A stretch of DNA of 64,000 bases from Zopfochytrium polystomum (GCA_025765615.1 JAIVFJ010000111.1:124001-188000), one strand, 5' to 3'; shown: positions 34,520 through 45,524, counted from the stretch's first letter. The notes: a model not told the origin generated them from the sequence alone. Translations and numbers: made by a program.

Positions 34520-35177
34520 TACCACGCTTTAAGTAGCAGAATGCGTCGACCGAGAGGCAGCGGTGGCTATGGCCCCCGGCCCCACCGCGCGGCAACCAGC
34601 AGGACGGCAGGCTCGACTCTCTCGACACTAGCACAATGCTTCTTGTCTGCGAAGGGTTGGGTCACGAGTGCCCCGCCGTTTCGACACGGAAAATCCTGAT
34701 CATTCACCATGTATTAGGGGTGGTCAAACCCCTTCCACGCACGGACTGGTTTAAAACGAAATGGATTCCGCTTTGCACTGTTTTTTTTTTTTTTCCAACG
34801 AAGTGAAAGTTTGTGGTCAAACCTGGCGATGGCGATGGCGATGGATATGGAGAAGGGGAGAGAGGACGAGAGGCAGACTGAGAGCTGTTTCCAACGCTGG
34901 TTTGCAACGAAAGGTCTTTCTTTCCAACGAAAGCTCCTCGGGAGGAGCTTTCGGCAAAAAGAAACATTTTGATGGGTCCAAAAAGGCAGTTTGCAACGGT
35001 GGCGGGAAAATTGTGCAACGTTTTGTTTGTCCGTTCCCAACAAAAAAGAGGGGGGGGTTTGACAACCCCAAATACAGTGTTGATTTGCATTGCCAGCACC
35101 GCAGAAGGGTGGGGTGACAACCAATTTTCGATTCGAAGCAAGGAAATAAGGAAGACAGAACCCCGACCCCACCAACG
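34373..35177. other. Spacer with a perfect 12-bp-arm inverted repeat
   Basis: No gene. A long A-run occupies about 34482-34513. A perfect hairpin of two 12-bp arms around a GG lies at 34928-34953. TTCCAACGAA and GGTCAAAC words recur several times between 34460 and 35065. Confidence 0.5.
34928..34953. repeat. Perfect inverted repeat (12-bp arms, 2-bp loop)
   Basis: CGAAAGCTCCTC is followed by GG and its exact reverse complement. It sits about 225 bp upstream of the ankyrin gene start; function unknown. Confidence 0.9.
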
Positions 35178-37496
35178 ATGTCGACGAGCGCGCAGGTCAG
35201 GCTCCCCCCCTGGGTCATACATTCGTTGTCGTCGCTCCTAACTCGACCCCGCACCTTCCATTCCGATTTTATCCCGCAGCATCGGAAGAGGCTGAAGGTG
35301 TCGCACAGCTTTCAAGACCCCGAGACCTCGTTCCCCCCACCACGCGCGGCCGAAGAGTTGTGCGCAGTCGTTGCCGCGTCGGCGTCGGCTCAATCCGGCG
35401 CAGCTGGTCGCGCGGCTCGCGAGAGCGAGATGGTCATCGACTGCGCCTCTCCGTCGCGACAGGAAGCCCCGACGCCGCTCCTGGTGGCGTCGCGCGCGGG
35501 GCGTCTCGACGTTGCGATCACGCTCCTCCTCGACGCTTCCGGTGGCTTTGCGCCCGCCGCCGACGATCTCGCCGCGCTTGTGGGGTCCCCCGCTTCCGCG
35601 GCCGCCGCGGGCCTGTGTCTCGCAGCTCAAGCGGGCCGGCGCGACCTCATCGCGCGGTTTCTCGACTGTGGCGCGCCCGTCGACGGCGCAGACGTCCCCG
35701 GGCTCGGCCGCGCCGCGCCGTTGGTCTTTGCCAGCGCCGGCGGCCACCTCGACGCCGTTCGGACGCTGCTGCGACGCGGCGCGGCCGTCGACGTCGTCAA
35801 TCGTGTGGCGTCTGCGCCGTCCCTGCGTCGCGAAGAGTTGCCGGAAAAAGTTGCGAGGCTGTTTGCCACGTTTGCCGATCGCACTCCGCTTACTGCTGCG
35901 GCTGCGAGCGGGGCGTTGGCGGTTGTCGCGATGCTGGTGGAGCACGGTGCCTCTGTGAATCTACCAGACGGTTTGAACTGCACGCCTCTGTGGACTGCGC
36001 TGCAAGCGGAGGAGTTGGACGTTGTCAAGTGGCTTGCGGCTCGTGGCGCCAATGCGATTGACGGCGACTGGGACGTTCAGAATGAATTGCTTTTCGGTGC
36101 TATCCATTTGAAGAAAACAAAGGCGCTCAAGTGGATGCTCAGCTTTGGATACGACGTTTGCGCAACACGAGGCAACGGAACAACGCCGCTTCATATTGCA
36201 TCCGCAGACGGAAATCTGGGAATTGTTAAAGTCCTACTGGAGGCTGGCGCTGATCCTAACGCTGCAAGCCAAGGGTGGAGCGTGTTTCAAGACGTTTGCC
36301 TGTGTGGTCACTCAAGCGGATTGAAGAGCATGAATCTTGGAGTTTGCTCCGGTAACTTCCAGGCAATGAACAACATCCACCTTGGTCTTGACGTTCCGCA
36401 GCTCCTTCACCTGACTCCAATCATTATAGCGGCGGGCCTCGGCGAGCTGGAGATTATAAAAGCGCTGCACCAAAACGGAGCTCGCATAACAGCTGACGCC
36501 ATCATCGTCGCCTGCTGGTTTGGTCGCACCGATGTCGCAGAGTATTTTATTGAGCACGACCTCGATTTGAGTGTGAATGGCAGCAACGGCCTTGTCATTG
36601 CCTGTGGGCACGGGTACCTTGCTACAGCCGAAATGCTGGTGAATCGAGGAGCGGACGTCAACGCAACAACTGAGCGGGGACTCACAGCGCTGCACTTTGC
36701 GGCACGGACGGGCGACTTGAACGCCATCACCTGGCTGGTGCGGCATTCCGCAAACCTGGAGGCGCGCACCTTCGGTCCGCGTCGCACAGTACGGGGCGAC
36801 GTCACCCTCGAGGAGGGCGGACTGACCCCGCTCCATTTTGCAGCGCTGCACGGGCACTTGGGCGCGGTCATGTTGCTGGTTCAGCTTGGCGCAGACTCGA
36901 ACGTGGTGTCGGACGCTGGCGGGACGGCTTTGACTTGCGCGGCGCAGCTGGGCCGGCTTGATATGGTTCGCTGGCTCTGCCAGTACGCGGACCCTAATCT
37001 GCTGGCCTGCCCGCGCCCGCTGCACGTTGCGCGCCAAGCTGACGTCGTCGAGTACCTGCTTGATGTTGGTGCAAAGGGCAACATACACGAGATGCTGCCT
37101 GCAGTGCCGCATACGGGCTGCGACCTTTCGATTCTCGAGCTCCTCCTCCACCGGCTCTCCGCCGCCAAGACCTACGTGGACAAGTACTACGCCGCAAAAG
37201 CCAAACGCACCGCTGTGATGCGCGCGGTCGGCTCGCGTCACACAGAAAGTTTGAAGGTGCTGCTGGACTACGACGCACCGGTCGAAGGGGTTGACGCGCA
37301 CAGCACGACGGCACTGCACCATGCGTGTTCAGACGGGACGCTGACTGCTGTGCAGGCGTTGGTGGAGGCTGGCGCTGACGTCGAGGCAAAGTGTTTCGCC
37401 GGAAGCAGACTTGCGACGCCACTGCATTTTGCGGAAATCAATCGAAGACATTCTGTTGTTCGGTACTTGAAAGGATTAGCGAAAAGAGCAAAGTGA
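35178..37496 (+). CDS. Ankyrin-repeat protein, 772 residues
   Basis: Single exon starting MSTSAQVRLPPWVIHSL. After a short N-terminal region with a basic RKRLKVSH patch, residues about 90-770 consist of roughly 16-18 ankyrin repeats, among them TPLLVASRAGRLDVAITLLL, TPLHIASADGNLGIVKVLL, TALHFAARTGDLNAITWLV and TPLHFAALHGHLGAVMLLV, ending HFAEINRRHSVVRYL. There is no catalytic domain, membrane segment or F-box visible, so a scaffold or adaptor role is the most that can be inferred. Codon use is GC-rich and intact, unlike the broken ankyrin gene at 28 kb. Confidence 0.88.
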   Translation: MSTSAQVRLPPWVIHSLSSLLTRPRTFHSDFIPQHRKRLKVSHSFQDPETSFPPPRAAEELCAVVAASASAQSGAAGRAARESEMVIDCASPSRQEAPTPLLVASRAGRLDVAITLLLDASGGFAPAADDLAALVGSPASAAAAGLCLAAQAGRRDLIARFLDCGAPVDGADVPGLGRAAPLVFASAGGHLDAVRTLLRRGAAVDVVNRVASAPSLRREELPEKVARLFATFADRTPLTAAAASGALAVVAMLVEHGASVNLPDGLNCTPLWTALQAEELDVVKWLAARGANAIDGDWDVQNELLFGAIHLKKTKALKWMLSFGYDVCATRGNGTTPLHIASADGNLGIVKVLLEAGADPNAASQGWSVFQDVCLCGHSSGLKSMNLGVCSGNFQAMNNIHLGLDVPQLLHLTPIIIAAGLGELEIIKALHQNGARITADAIIVACWFGRTDVAEYFIEHDLDLSVNGSNGLVIACGHGYLATAEMLVNRGADVNATTERGLTALHFAARTGDLNAITWLVRHSANLEARTFGPRRTVRGDVTLEEGGLTPLHFAALHGHLGAVMLLVQLGADSNVVSDAGGTALTCAAQLGRLDMVRWLCQYADPNLLACPRPLHVARQADVVEYLLDVGAKGNIHEMLPAVPHTGCDLSILELLLHRLSAAKTYVDKYYAAKAKRTAVMRAVGSRHTESLKVLLDYDAPVEGVDAHSTTALHHACSDGTLTAVQALVEAGADVEAKCFAGSRLATPLHFAEINRRHSVVRYLKGLAKRAK

Positions 37497-37666
37497 CACC
37501 CGTTGAATCGAAGAGTCGGGAAATCTAAAATTCCTTGCATTACAAATCAAAAACGGGGTTTCGCCATTTTTTTTCGGACGCTGAAGAAACAGAATTTATT
37601 GATCCTTTTCCCATACACACCCCTCGCTACAAATGCAGTCGCACACAATAAGAGTGCCAGAGCGAG

Positions 37667-38422
37667 TCAATGCGGGAGATCACCAAGCGTACAATCCGTC
37701 CTTGTGGATAAACTTGCCGACGTCGGCGTCCCTCTTGCCCTGTACGACGGACTGGATAGTCGCCGCGTCTCTGAGCTGAGCGCGCCGCGCGACTCGGCCA
37801 AAGCGCGGCCTTGTTCCCCGCCCAAGTTGGTGACGACGTATCCGGGGCACATGGCCCACACCTTGCATCCCCAGCCCGCAAACTCGCGGTGGTGGTACGC
37901 GGCCAGCATGTTGAGCGCGGCCTTGCTCATGCGGTACGCGAGGGCAAAGACGCCAAAGCTCCACGAGTGTGGGTCGCCGATGGACCCGAGCTCGCTCGTC
38001 ACGTACAGGAGCCGCGGGTCCGAGGATTTTTGGAGGAGCGGGACGAACGCGTCGGTCACGAGCGCCGGGCCGGTCGAGTTGGTCGCGAACGTGTCGCGCA
38101 GCTGCGTCGCGAGGTCCGCAGACGCCGTGTACATGCCGGCGTTGTTGATTAGCATGTCGACGCGGCCGATCTCGGCGGCGACCTGGTCCGCGGCGGCGCG
38201 GACGGATGCCGGGTCCGTGACGTCAATGCGGACGAGGGTGAGCGGGGCGGCGGTGGACCCGCGGGCGCGGATGTCGGCGACGGCCTTTTGGCCCTTTTCG
38301 AGGGAGCGGACGCCCAGCACGACGTGGTAGCGGGCGTCGGGTGCGGAGGCGAGGAGGGCGGCGGTGTCGAAGCCGATGCCGCTGTTTGCGCCCGTGATAA
38401 GGACCACGGTCTTGGTTGACAT
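37667..38422 (-). CDS. Short-chain dehydrogenase/reductase, C-terminus frameshifted
   Basis: Minus-strand frame from Met at 38422 (MSTKTVVLITGANSGIG), 251 residues. Family marks: TGANSGIG dinucleotide-binding loop, INNAG, LLYVTSELGS serine region, and catalytic YRMSK. It is an NAD(P)(H)-dependent oxidoreductase of unknown substrate, probably cytosolic. It is an inverted near-duplicate of the gene at 39591-40382. After SET the two part: the paralogue has four more nucleotides (AGCG between GAGACG and CGGCGACT), so here the last ~32 residues are read out of frame and run on to 37667. The normal ending (IQSVVQGKRDADVGKFIHKD) is still present in another frame, stopping at 37680. The fold's C-terminal edge may therefore be damaged. 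Confidence 0.82.
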   Translation of the reverse strand: MSTKTVVLITGANSGIGFDTAALLASAPDARYHVVLGVRSLEKGQKAVADIRARGSTAAPLTLVRIDVTDPASVRAAADQVAAEIGRVDMLINNAGMYTASADLATQLRDTFATNSTGPALVTDAFVPLLQKSSDPRLLYVTSELGSIGDPHSWSFGVFALAYRMSKAALNMLAAYHHREFAGWGCKVWAMCPGYVVTNLGGEQGRALAESRGALSSETRRLSSPSYRARGTPTSASLSTRTDCTLGDLPH

Positions 38423-39389
38423 TTGCGAAGGAGGGAGAGAGAGAGTGAGAGAGAGAGAGAGTGTGTGTGTGTGTGAGTGAGTGAGTGAGTGAGTGAGAGA
38501 GAATGCGGGTGCCCCGTGTGTGAGAGTGTGTGTGAATGCGATTTTCGCGGGACGGCTCAATTTAAAGGCCTCGTTCTCCTCGTGTTAGTGTCCGGCCTTG
38601 GGGCCAAAACAAACTGAGAGACTTGTCCGAGGGGCGGATCAAGTGCGGAAAAATTGGGGAAAACAACACGCCAAAGACACAACAAACAGCTCACGCGCGA
38701 TGGGCATGGCGGGGGGGTGGTCAAAAATCAAGCAAACTGCCCTATTTTTCCAATTTTGCCGTGGAGTGGGGTGGGGACAGAGAAATTTACTTTTTATGCA
38801 TCCTTTGTCTTTTCTTTTTTCTTCTATTTGTTTTCTTCAAGTCTGGTCAAAAAAAATGTCAGTGCCACCCACGGTTTGGCCCACTTGCTCCAGAAAACAC
38901 CAGCCGCCATGAAATCGACTTTCCACATTGAAGGGGCTGTCGGAGAGCAGCGTGCCACATTGATCGATGGCGCGCCCTGAAAAACGGCGACACGCCCAAC
39001 TTCCATAATTCCATCAAATACGAAAATGGGGCGTGTTGCATTTTTCTAGGGCAGCAGGCCCGATCTGGGGTGCAGCCTCGGAATCATTGCAGAAACAGAA
39101 AAAAAGGGTGAAGAACGGAAAACAACGTGGACGACGCCTGCGTGGGGCAAGAAACAGAAAGTAGGGCAAGAAATGAAGGAACAAAAAGAAGAAATCGAAA
39201 AAGGAAAGTGAAGCCATGTGACGAAAGCCAGTTTGTCTTTGTGTAAAATAAAAATAATAAAACCAGACAAACAGGGCAAAACCTCCTTTTCAATGTGATT
39301 ATTGTGTTTTTAGGGCAGCCCCCGGGGAAGACAGATGGAGAGAGAGAGGGTGGGAGAGAGAGAGAGAAGAGAGAGAGACAGAGAGTGAG

Positions 39390-39455
<66 letters not shown>

Positions 39456-39590
39456 TTCAGAGCTGACAAATAAACAGTCCCGAAGACTTACCACAACATG
39501 CAATACTTTCGAACACACACAAAACACTCACACACACACACACAAAAGTTTCACTAACTCACTCACTCGCTCACTCGCTTTCTCGCGCTT
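38423..39590. promoter_or_regulatory. Divergent intergenic region between the two dehydrogenases
   Basis: GA/GT/GAGT repeats (38431-38500) lie directly upstream of the minus-strand copy. A (GA)n run (about 39336-39453) and (CA)n (about 39529-39545) lie upstream of the plus-strand copy. No gene in between. Confidence 0.5.
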
Positions 39591-40382
39591 ATGTCAGCAG
39601 CAGCAGCAGCAGCGGCAGCACCGCCAGCTCAACCAACAACGCCAACAACCGTCGTCTTTATCACGGGCGCCAACAGCGGCATCGGCTTCGACACCGCCGC
39701 TCTCCTCGCCTCCGCACCCGACGCCCGCTATCACATCGTGCTCGGCGTCCGCTCCCTCGAGAAGGGCCAAAAGGCCGTCGCCGACATCCGCGCGCGTGCA
39801 TCCACCGCTGCCCCGCTCTCCCTCGTCCGCATCGACGTAGCCGACCCCGCGTCCGTCCGCGCCGCCGCCGACCAGGTCGCCGCCGAGATCGGCCGCGTCG
39901 ACGTGCTGATCAACAACGCCGGCATGGCCGCCATGTCCGGCGACCTCGCCACCAAGCTGCGCGACACGTTCGCCACAAACTCGATAGGCCCCGCGATCGT
40001 AACCGACGCCTTCGCCCCGCTCCTCAAAAAGTCCGCCGACCCCCGCCTCCTCTACGTCTCGAGCTCGCTCGGGTCCATCGGCGACCCCGTCTCGTGGTAC
40101 CCTGGGCTGCTCTCGGTGCCTTACCGCATGAGCAAGGCCGCGCTCAACATGCTGGCCGCGTACCACCACCGCGAGTTTGCGGGCTGGGGTTGCAAGGTGT
40201 GGGCCATGTGCCCCGGATACGTCGTCACCAACTTGGGCGGGGAACAAGGCCGTGCTTTGGCCGAGTCGCGCGGCGCGCTCAACTCAGAGACGAGCGCGGC
40301 GACTATCCAGTCCGTCGTACAGGGCAAGAGGGACGCCGACGTCGGCAAGTTTATCCACAAGGACGGAGTGTACGCTTGGTGA
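39591..40382 (+). CDS. Short-chain dehydrogenase/reductase, intact copy
   Basis: Single exon, 263 residues. An Ala/Pro/Thr-rich N-terminal extension of about 22 residues precedes VVFITGANSGIGFDTAALLA. NNAG, the VSSSLGSIGDP serine region and the YRMSKAALNML catalytic motif are all present, and the C-terminus ends KFIHKDGVYAW. The motif set and the length suit a classical SDR (carbonyl-reductase-like); the substrate cannot be told. It is the functional-looking half of an inverted duplication with the gene at 37667-38422. Confidence 0.88.
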   Translation: MSAAAAAAAAPPAQPTTPTTVVFITGANSGIGFDTAALLASAPDARYHIVLGVRSLEKGQKAVADIRARASTAAPLSLVRIDVADPASVRAAADQVAAEIGRVDVLINNAGMAAMSGDLATKLRDTFATNSIGPAIVTDAFAPLLKKSADPRLLYVSSSLGSIGDPVSWYPGLLSVPYRMSKAALNMLAAYHHREFAGWGCKVWAMCPGYVVTNLGGEQGRALAESRGALNSETSAATIQSVVQGKRDADVGKFIHKDGVYAW

Positions 40383-40528
40383 TGTCGTGTGACTCGCTAG
40401 GTTGTGGGCGAATGCATGCATATATGTAGCGAGGTGTCGCCTGTTCGAAAAGACCAATACAAATTAAACTGTTCACCGTGCCACTGGACCGCCAACACGA
40501 TTGCGAATCATCGCCCAGCGTACGGGCG

Positions 40529-41902
40529 ATGAGCGTCAGCGATCGCGATATTCGCGCTCTCGGCATCCCCGACCTAACATTCAATCGCAGCACTGGCACT
40601 GGCGCTCGCACGCAACCCGGCGATCCCCTCTTCCGCCTGGCCCCCGAGATCGCCCACAGCATCCTTGCATCCATCAGAGATCATCGCGCTCTCGCCACCC
40701 TCTGCTCCGTGTCCAAGCCGTGGTCCGCCGTCGCCTCGCAAGACGCCCACTGGCGGCCATTGTTCCTCGCGCGATGGCGCAGCCCGCGGATGCGAGTGGC
40801 ACGGGCGAGCGGGCGACACCAAAACCTCCTTAGCGGCACATATCCCCTCGACTCGGATGCGGGCGGCGGCGGCCTGCCACCCATCGAGCACGTGCCGTGG
40901 AAGAAGCTGTTCGAGTATCGGCTGGCCCTGGAGCGGCGGTGGACGCGCGGCGACCCGGTCACGACCGAGTTCCCGCTCCCGCCCCGCACGCACACGATCC
41001 GTCTCCAATCCAACTACGTGGTCGCGTGCTCCACCAGCGACTACAACCGTCTTGAAGAGAGCCGACTATCGCGCCCTACACACATTCCCTGGGGGCGCCA
41101 CGAAAATCGACTCGCGTGGAGAGCTAGTCCTTTCCAGGACGTTGGACAACACGGTCCACCTGCGGAACCTGGCGAGAGGCACCTCCAGGCTGGTGTTGCC
41201 CCGTCACGGCTCTGTTCGCACCCTCGACTGGGTCGGCCCATTCATATTTACTGAATGCCTCCCCGAAGCCAAGGTGTGGGATGCTGCCACTGGTGCCTTG
41301 GTGGCAACCCTTGGGAACCCGGCGTTTAATATATGCAACTGGCGATCCAACGGCGAGAACCTGTTTTCGCTCTCAAGAAACGGCGCCATCCGAATGTGGA
41401 ATCCTGCGACTGGAAAGTGCCAGAAAGTGATTGTGAAAGGCAACTCCAATCCATCAACAGGACGAGCTTTCTTTCATATCAGCGGTAACTATATCGCGGT
41501 CGAGTGGATCAACGACGACAATATTTGTGTCTGGGACATTGAGACGGGAGACCTGGTTGCGACTTTCCGTAATGCTGGAATTTCAATTCACATGAACGGA
41601 AGTTGGCTCTACACAATCGGGCAGTTCCAAATTCATATCTGGGACATTGTGACTGGAGCAAAGGTACGGACTTTCTGGGTCCCTCAAGTGACCGCCGAGT
41701 TTGATCAGGTTGACGGAACGGCCATGTGTTTTTGTGATGGGGTAAGTCAAGGAGGTGGTATCTGTTGCTTTTTTACTCTCCCTCCTGTCTCAAACTGAAT
41801 TACCTGTTTAATCAACCACCTTCTTCTTTCTTTCTAAAGATAAGACAAGTAGGAACTATCCTAGAATTTGGTGGTCAGATTGCATACGCCAATTACTTTT
41901 GA
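40529..41902 (+). pseudogene. F-box / WD40-repeat protein with one frameshift
   Basis: ATG at 40529. The first frame gives an F-box (DPLFRLAPEIAHSILASIRD, then LCSVSKPWSAVASQDAHWRPLF) and runs to about 41043. There a single extra base (TACAACCG where TACACCG would keep frame) moves the protein to the next frame. That frame carries WD40-like blades: VHLRNLARGTSRLVLPRHG, AKVWDAATGALVATL, IRMWNPATGKCQKVI, ICVWDIETGDLVATF and IHIWDIVTGAKVRTF. A GTAAGT intron (41742..41839) precedes the last 21 codons. With the extra base removed the length is 424 residues, exactly in phase. Such proteins usually recruit substrates to SCF ubiquitin ligases. Assembly error is a real alternative to a mutation. Confidence 0.78.
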
Positions 41903-42991
41903 AGTGACTATGAACGAACGGTGGAATATATTACGCTTGAAGGAACATGCTATAAACCCGGTCCCATTGGCTGGCAGGCAGGGAATTTGAATTGTGCATC
42001 ACTTCGACCTGCAATTCCTTGGCACCTGGCGAGCGCCCTCCTCCCCATATTCAGTGTCAGAATGAGCAGTTCTCCTCATAAAACCTTCCACTCGCAATCC
42101 ATCGTAGACCATGATATGTTCTCTTCACTCCCTCTTTCCAACCCACGAATGCGTAGTCTAGCCCATGAAAATCCATCTGCATCCTCTAACTCGCCAGATT
42201 GCCAGAAAGGGAAAAGCAACATTCTCTAAGTGGCGGAAAGACTCCCCTCGAACCACTTTTCTTTCTGTTAGCGGCGCCGGCGAGGCGCTCGTAAGCGCGC
42301 TGGGTGAGGGTGATGGAGCAGCGCATTGCCGGTGTACCAGAACCTCCGCTGTCACGGTTACCGTCCAGCCCCGACCGTTATGCGCCGTGCGGCCCACTTC
42401 CACCGTGCAAGCCTCAACGAAAAAAAAAAAAACGAAGCGGAAAGAGAAAGAAAATCGGTTCAAGGAAGTCTTTCCGTCGCTTTGAGGGGGAGTCTGGATG
42501 AAGCTTATCCGTTCCAGCAAACATGCTTTATTTTGACGTTGTCTTACTCCGCCAACCTGCACGGCAAACACGGCAAACACGCAAATCAAAGACGCGGGGG
42601 CAATCCCTGCAGTCCGTCGAAGGGCTCGCCGCAGAGAAGGTCGAGTGGAGCGCTCTGAGCGCTCGGACGCGGCGCAACCGGGAAACATGTCCTTGTGGAT
42701 CTATACAGTATGCGCGCTTGCAGAAGGGGTTGGTGTGGAGGCAAGGAACGCAAGCGAGACATCGAAAGGAGGCGGGTGGGGATGCCGCAGGGTTTCATCA
42801 TGTGAGACGATCGGTGGCGATTATTGCCTTATAATACTCAGCTTTAGCTCACTTCTTCCTCACCTTTATTATTTACTGAAACGACAAGACAGCACATACG
42901 CCAAGAAAAAAAACACTGCTTCAAAAACGAAGTAAAAATAACAGACCGCCGTGGCCTAAAACTAGCGCCGCATACCCTGAACATTCATCGC
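41903..42991. other. Spacer without a recognised gene
   Basis: No supported gene. An A-run lies at about 42420-42431. This is the shared 3' flank of the converging F-box and ion-channel genes. Confidence 0.5.
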
Positions 42992-44849
42992 TCACTTTGA
43001 CCCACCGCCACCCTGCTGCTGCCTCTGCCTCGTCCTCGACACCTCCCAGAACGCCGAGCCGACCCCCGCCGGCACCGTCAGCAGCAGCCCGGCAACGCAG
43101 ACCCAGGCGCCCACTGAAAACCCGGCCTTGCTGAGCGCGTACACCAGCCCGAACGTGAGCGGGATCGTCAACGGCACGGCCACGCGGAGGAACGCCTGCA
43201 GCGCCGCCGCTTCGGTCGTGAGCTTCCACCTGGGTGGAGGGGTTTTTTTGGCGATGAGGGATTAGGGTTTCTGGGTTGAAGGGGCACGAACGACGCGGTG
43301 GTACTCACGAGTGCAGCGTGTAGCATGCCGTTGAGGATACAAGCGAAAAGAAAACGTATAAAAACGTTGTGATAATGAAAGCGTCCATGGTTGTCAAGTC
43401 TGGCGTGATCCAAGGGTTGGTTGTGTGAGAGTTTCTAAAAAACAAACCCCTGCAAGGGAAATTGCAAAGATTCGATCTTTTCACGTACACGCCACTTTCG
43501 GCAACTCCTGAGACACAATGACGTTGAGGGTGACGACGGCGAGCATCAGCGCGATCAGGCCGGTGAAACGCGGCGGGAACTGCGCGGGGGTCGATGAAAT
43601 AGGTCGTGCAGCTGACGATGCAGAGCAACGCCATGGGGAGGCTGGAAAAAAAGAGTGACCGACGCGGGGACACGATCAGTTTTGGGGCAAGACGTGGGCG
43701 ACAATACACAGTGTGGAGCTCCATGGAGAGGGTTGTTGGGCTTACATGTATCGGGTGATATACGAAGACGGCACACGGGTGATGGAAAACGAGAAGGTGG
43801 CTTCCCCGGCGCCCGTTGCGTTTGTCGTGTTTGTGTAGGCATCCAACTGAGGCGAAAGGGGCGGGGCTGTGTCAGTGGACTGGGGGTGCAACTGCACTCA
43901 GACGAGCAACATACACTCCAGAGCGACGAAAAGCCATCCGTGGTGAACTGGGTGTCAGACACCTTGAGAGCGAGACGACCGCTGTCGCCCTTGCCGAGGA
44001 AGAGGCTGACCGACAGGGTTTGATTGTCGTACGGGAAACCGCGGAGGCTGTACTTTGAAGAAAACGGCAGCACCAGTTGCTACAACAACAACAACAAAAA
44101 AAAGTACGAATCAGCAAAACTCGTTTCGTTCTCCTCGCTTCGCTACGGGTAACCCCCAACAACGTTTCAAAAAACTCACCCGCGTCCACTGCACGGTTCC
44201 CGAGCCGTCGCCGAGGACGTAAAAGTCCTCAAACACCGGGTTTGGCACGTTTGCGGTGTCGATCGCGAGCTTTGAGAAGTAAATGAACGGCTTCCAGACG
44301 AGGTCGGGGTCGATCTCGAGGGCGGCCGTCGTCGCAAAGTTTGCATTGTCGAACGCGAGGCGGGGATCGATCCAGAAAAGGTTGACCGACATGTCGAGCT
44401 TCAAAAGGTTGGGAAAAAAAAAACCCGGTTGGAACCTTTTTAAGCACACAAAGCGCAAGCGATCCCCAATCAACAGTCCCCCTCCCTCCTTCCCGTTTTC
44501 TGCTCCCACTCACGATGAACGAGCTCGACTTTGGCTCGACCCCGTAGATGCGGTTGACCGTGAGCTCGACAAAGACGGTGGTCGAGGCTCCGTCGGCGAC
44601 CTCGCCGGTCGTGGGCGAGACATAGGGCGGGTCCAGCAAGTGGTAGGGCCGTGCGGTGTTGTTCAACAGGTACTGCGTGGCATAGTGGGTCGAGGCGGTG
44701 GTGTTGATGCTGAAGCCTTCGGGCAGCTGCGGCACGGTGGTTGTGGTGGTGGTGGTGGAATTTGCGGGTGCGATGATAGTCTGGGCGCTGCTCGCGAACG
44801 ATGCGAATGCGGCCAGAAGGGAGCCTAGCAGCAGGCTGCGGGAGTGCAT
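42992..44849 (-). CDS. Pentameric ligand-gated ion channel, cysteine-loop-less type, one frameshift
   Basis: Seven exons, complement(42992..43229, 43309..43434, 43485..43641, 43746..43846, 43915..44079, 44180..44398, 44514..44849). Exon sum is 1342 nt; with one C removed from the five-C run at about 43586-43590 it is 447 codons (446 residues). Signal peptide: MHSRSLLLGSLLAAFASFAS. Ligand-binding domain: TVFVELTVNRIYGV, LFWIDPRLAF, DLVWKPFIYF, and the Pro-loop YSLRGFPYDNQTLSVS, which lacks the two Cys of animal receptors. RVPSSYITRY leads to TM1 (LPMALLCIVSCTTYFIDP), TM2 (GLIALMLAVVTLNVIVSQEL), TM3 (DAFIITTFLYVFFSLVSS) and hydrophobic C-terminal segments around RVAVPLTIPLTFGLVYAL. The TM3-TM4 loop is short, as in bacterial members. 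The exon 5/6 junction is the least certain. Confidence 0.83.
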
Positions 44850-45142
44850 GACGGGTTTGGTGGAGAGTGCGTTAGCCTCGCGGCCTCGTAGGAAGGGGGT
44901 AGTAATGGGGGTCTCGGTGAGGACTAGTGAGCGAGTGAGTGAGTGAGTGGGTGGGTGGTAGTAGTGGTAGCCGAGGCGAAAGAAAGCGGGCAGCGCTACT
45001 TGAGAGTAAGGCTGGCAGGGGTGCGGGTGCGGGTGCGCGGGTCCGTGTTTTCCTTCCTTCCCTGCTTTTTTTTTTTTCTTTTTTATTCTTGAGCGTTGGA
45101 ACCCGCAGGCCGGAGACAGAGCCAGAGAGACAGAGATAAACT

Positions 45143-45173
45143 AGACAGACAGACAGAGAGACAGACAGACAGC

Positions 45174-45211
<38 letters not shown>
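45143..45211. repeat. (ACAG)n tetranucleotide repeat
   Basis: Tandem AGAC/ACAG units with a few interruptions, read directly. Confidence 0.9.
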
Positions 45212-45214
<3 letters not shown>

Positions 45215-45376
45215 GGCAGAATGACGAGGCCGCGGCAGACAGATCTTTGGATCCATGCAGACAGGGTTGCTGCATCCGAAACTGAGCCCTCGCCCCTGTG
45301 TTTTCATGCATTTGGCAAAATGTGGGGGGAGATCCTCGGATCAATAAAGACAGAGAGAGAAAGAGACAGAACGACA

Positions 45377-45524
<148 letters not shown>

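Noticed and set aside
35238..35945. 235-codon minus-strand frame opposite the ankyrin gene
   Set aside because: Shadow of the plus-strand ankyrin gene; Arg/Gly-rich with no recognisable domain.
38598..38980. Overlapping frames in the dehydrogenase spacer
   Set aside because: Three frames are open over the same AT-rich stretch and none has a motif or start context.
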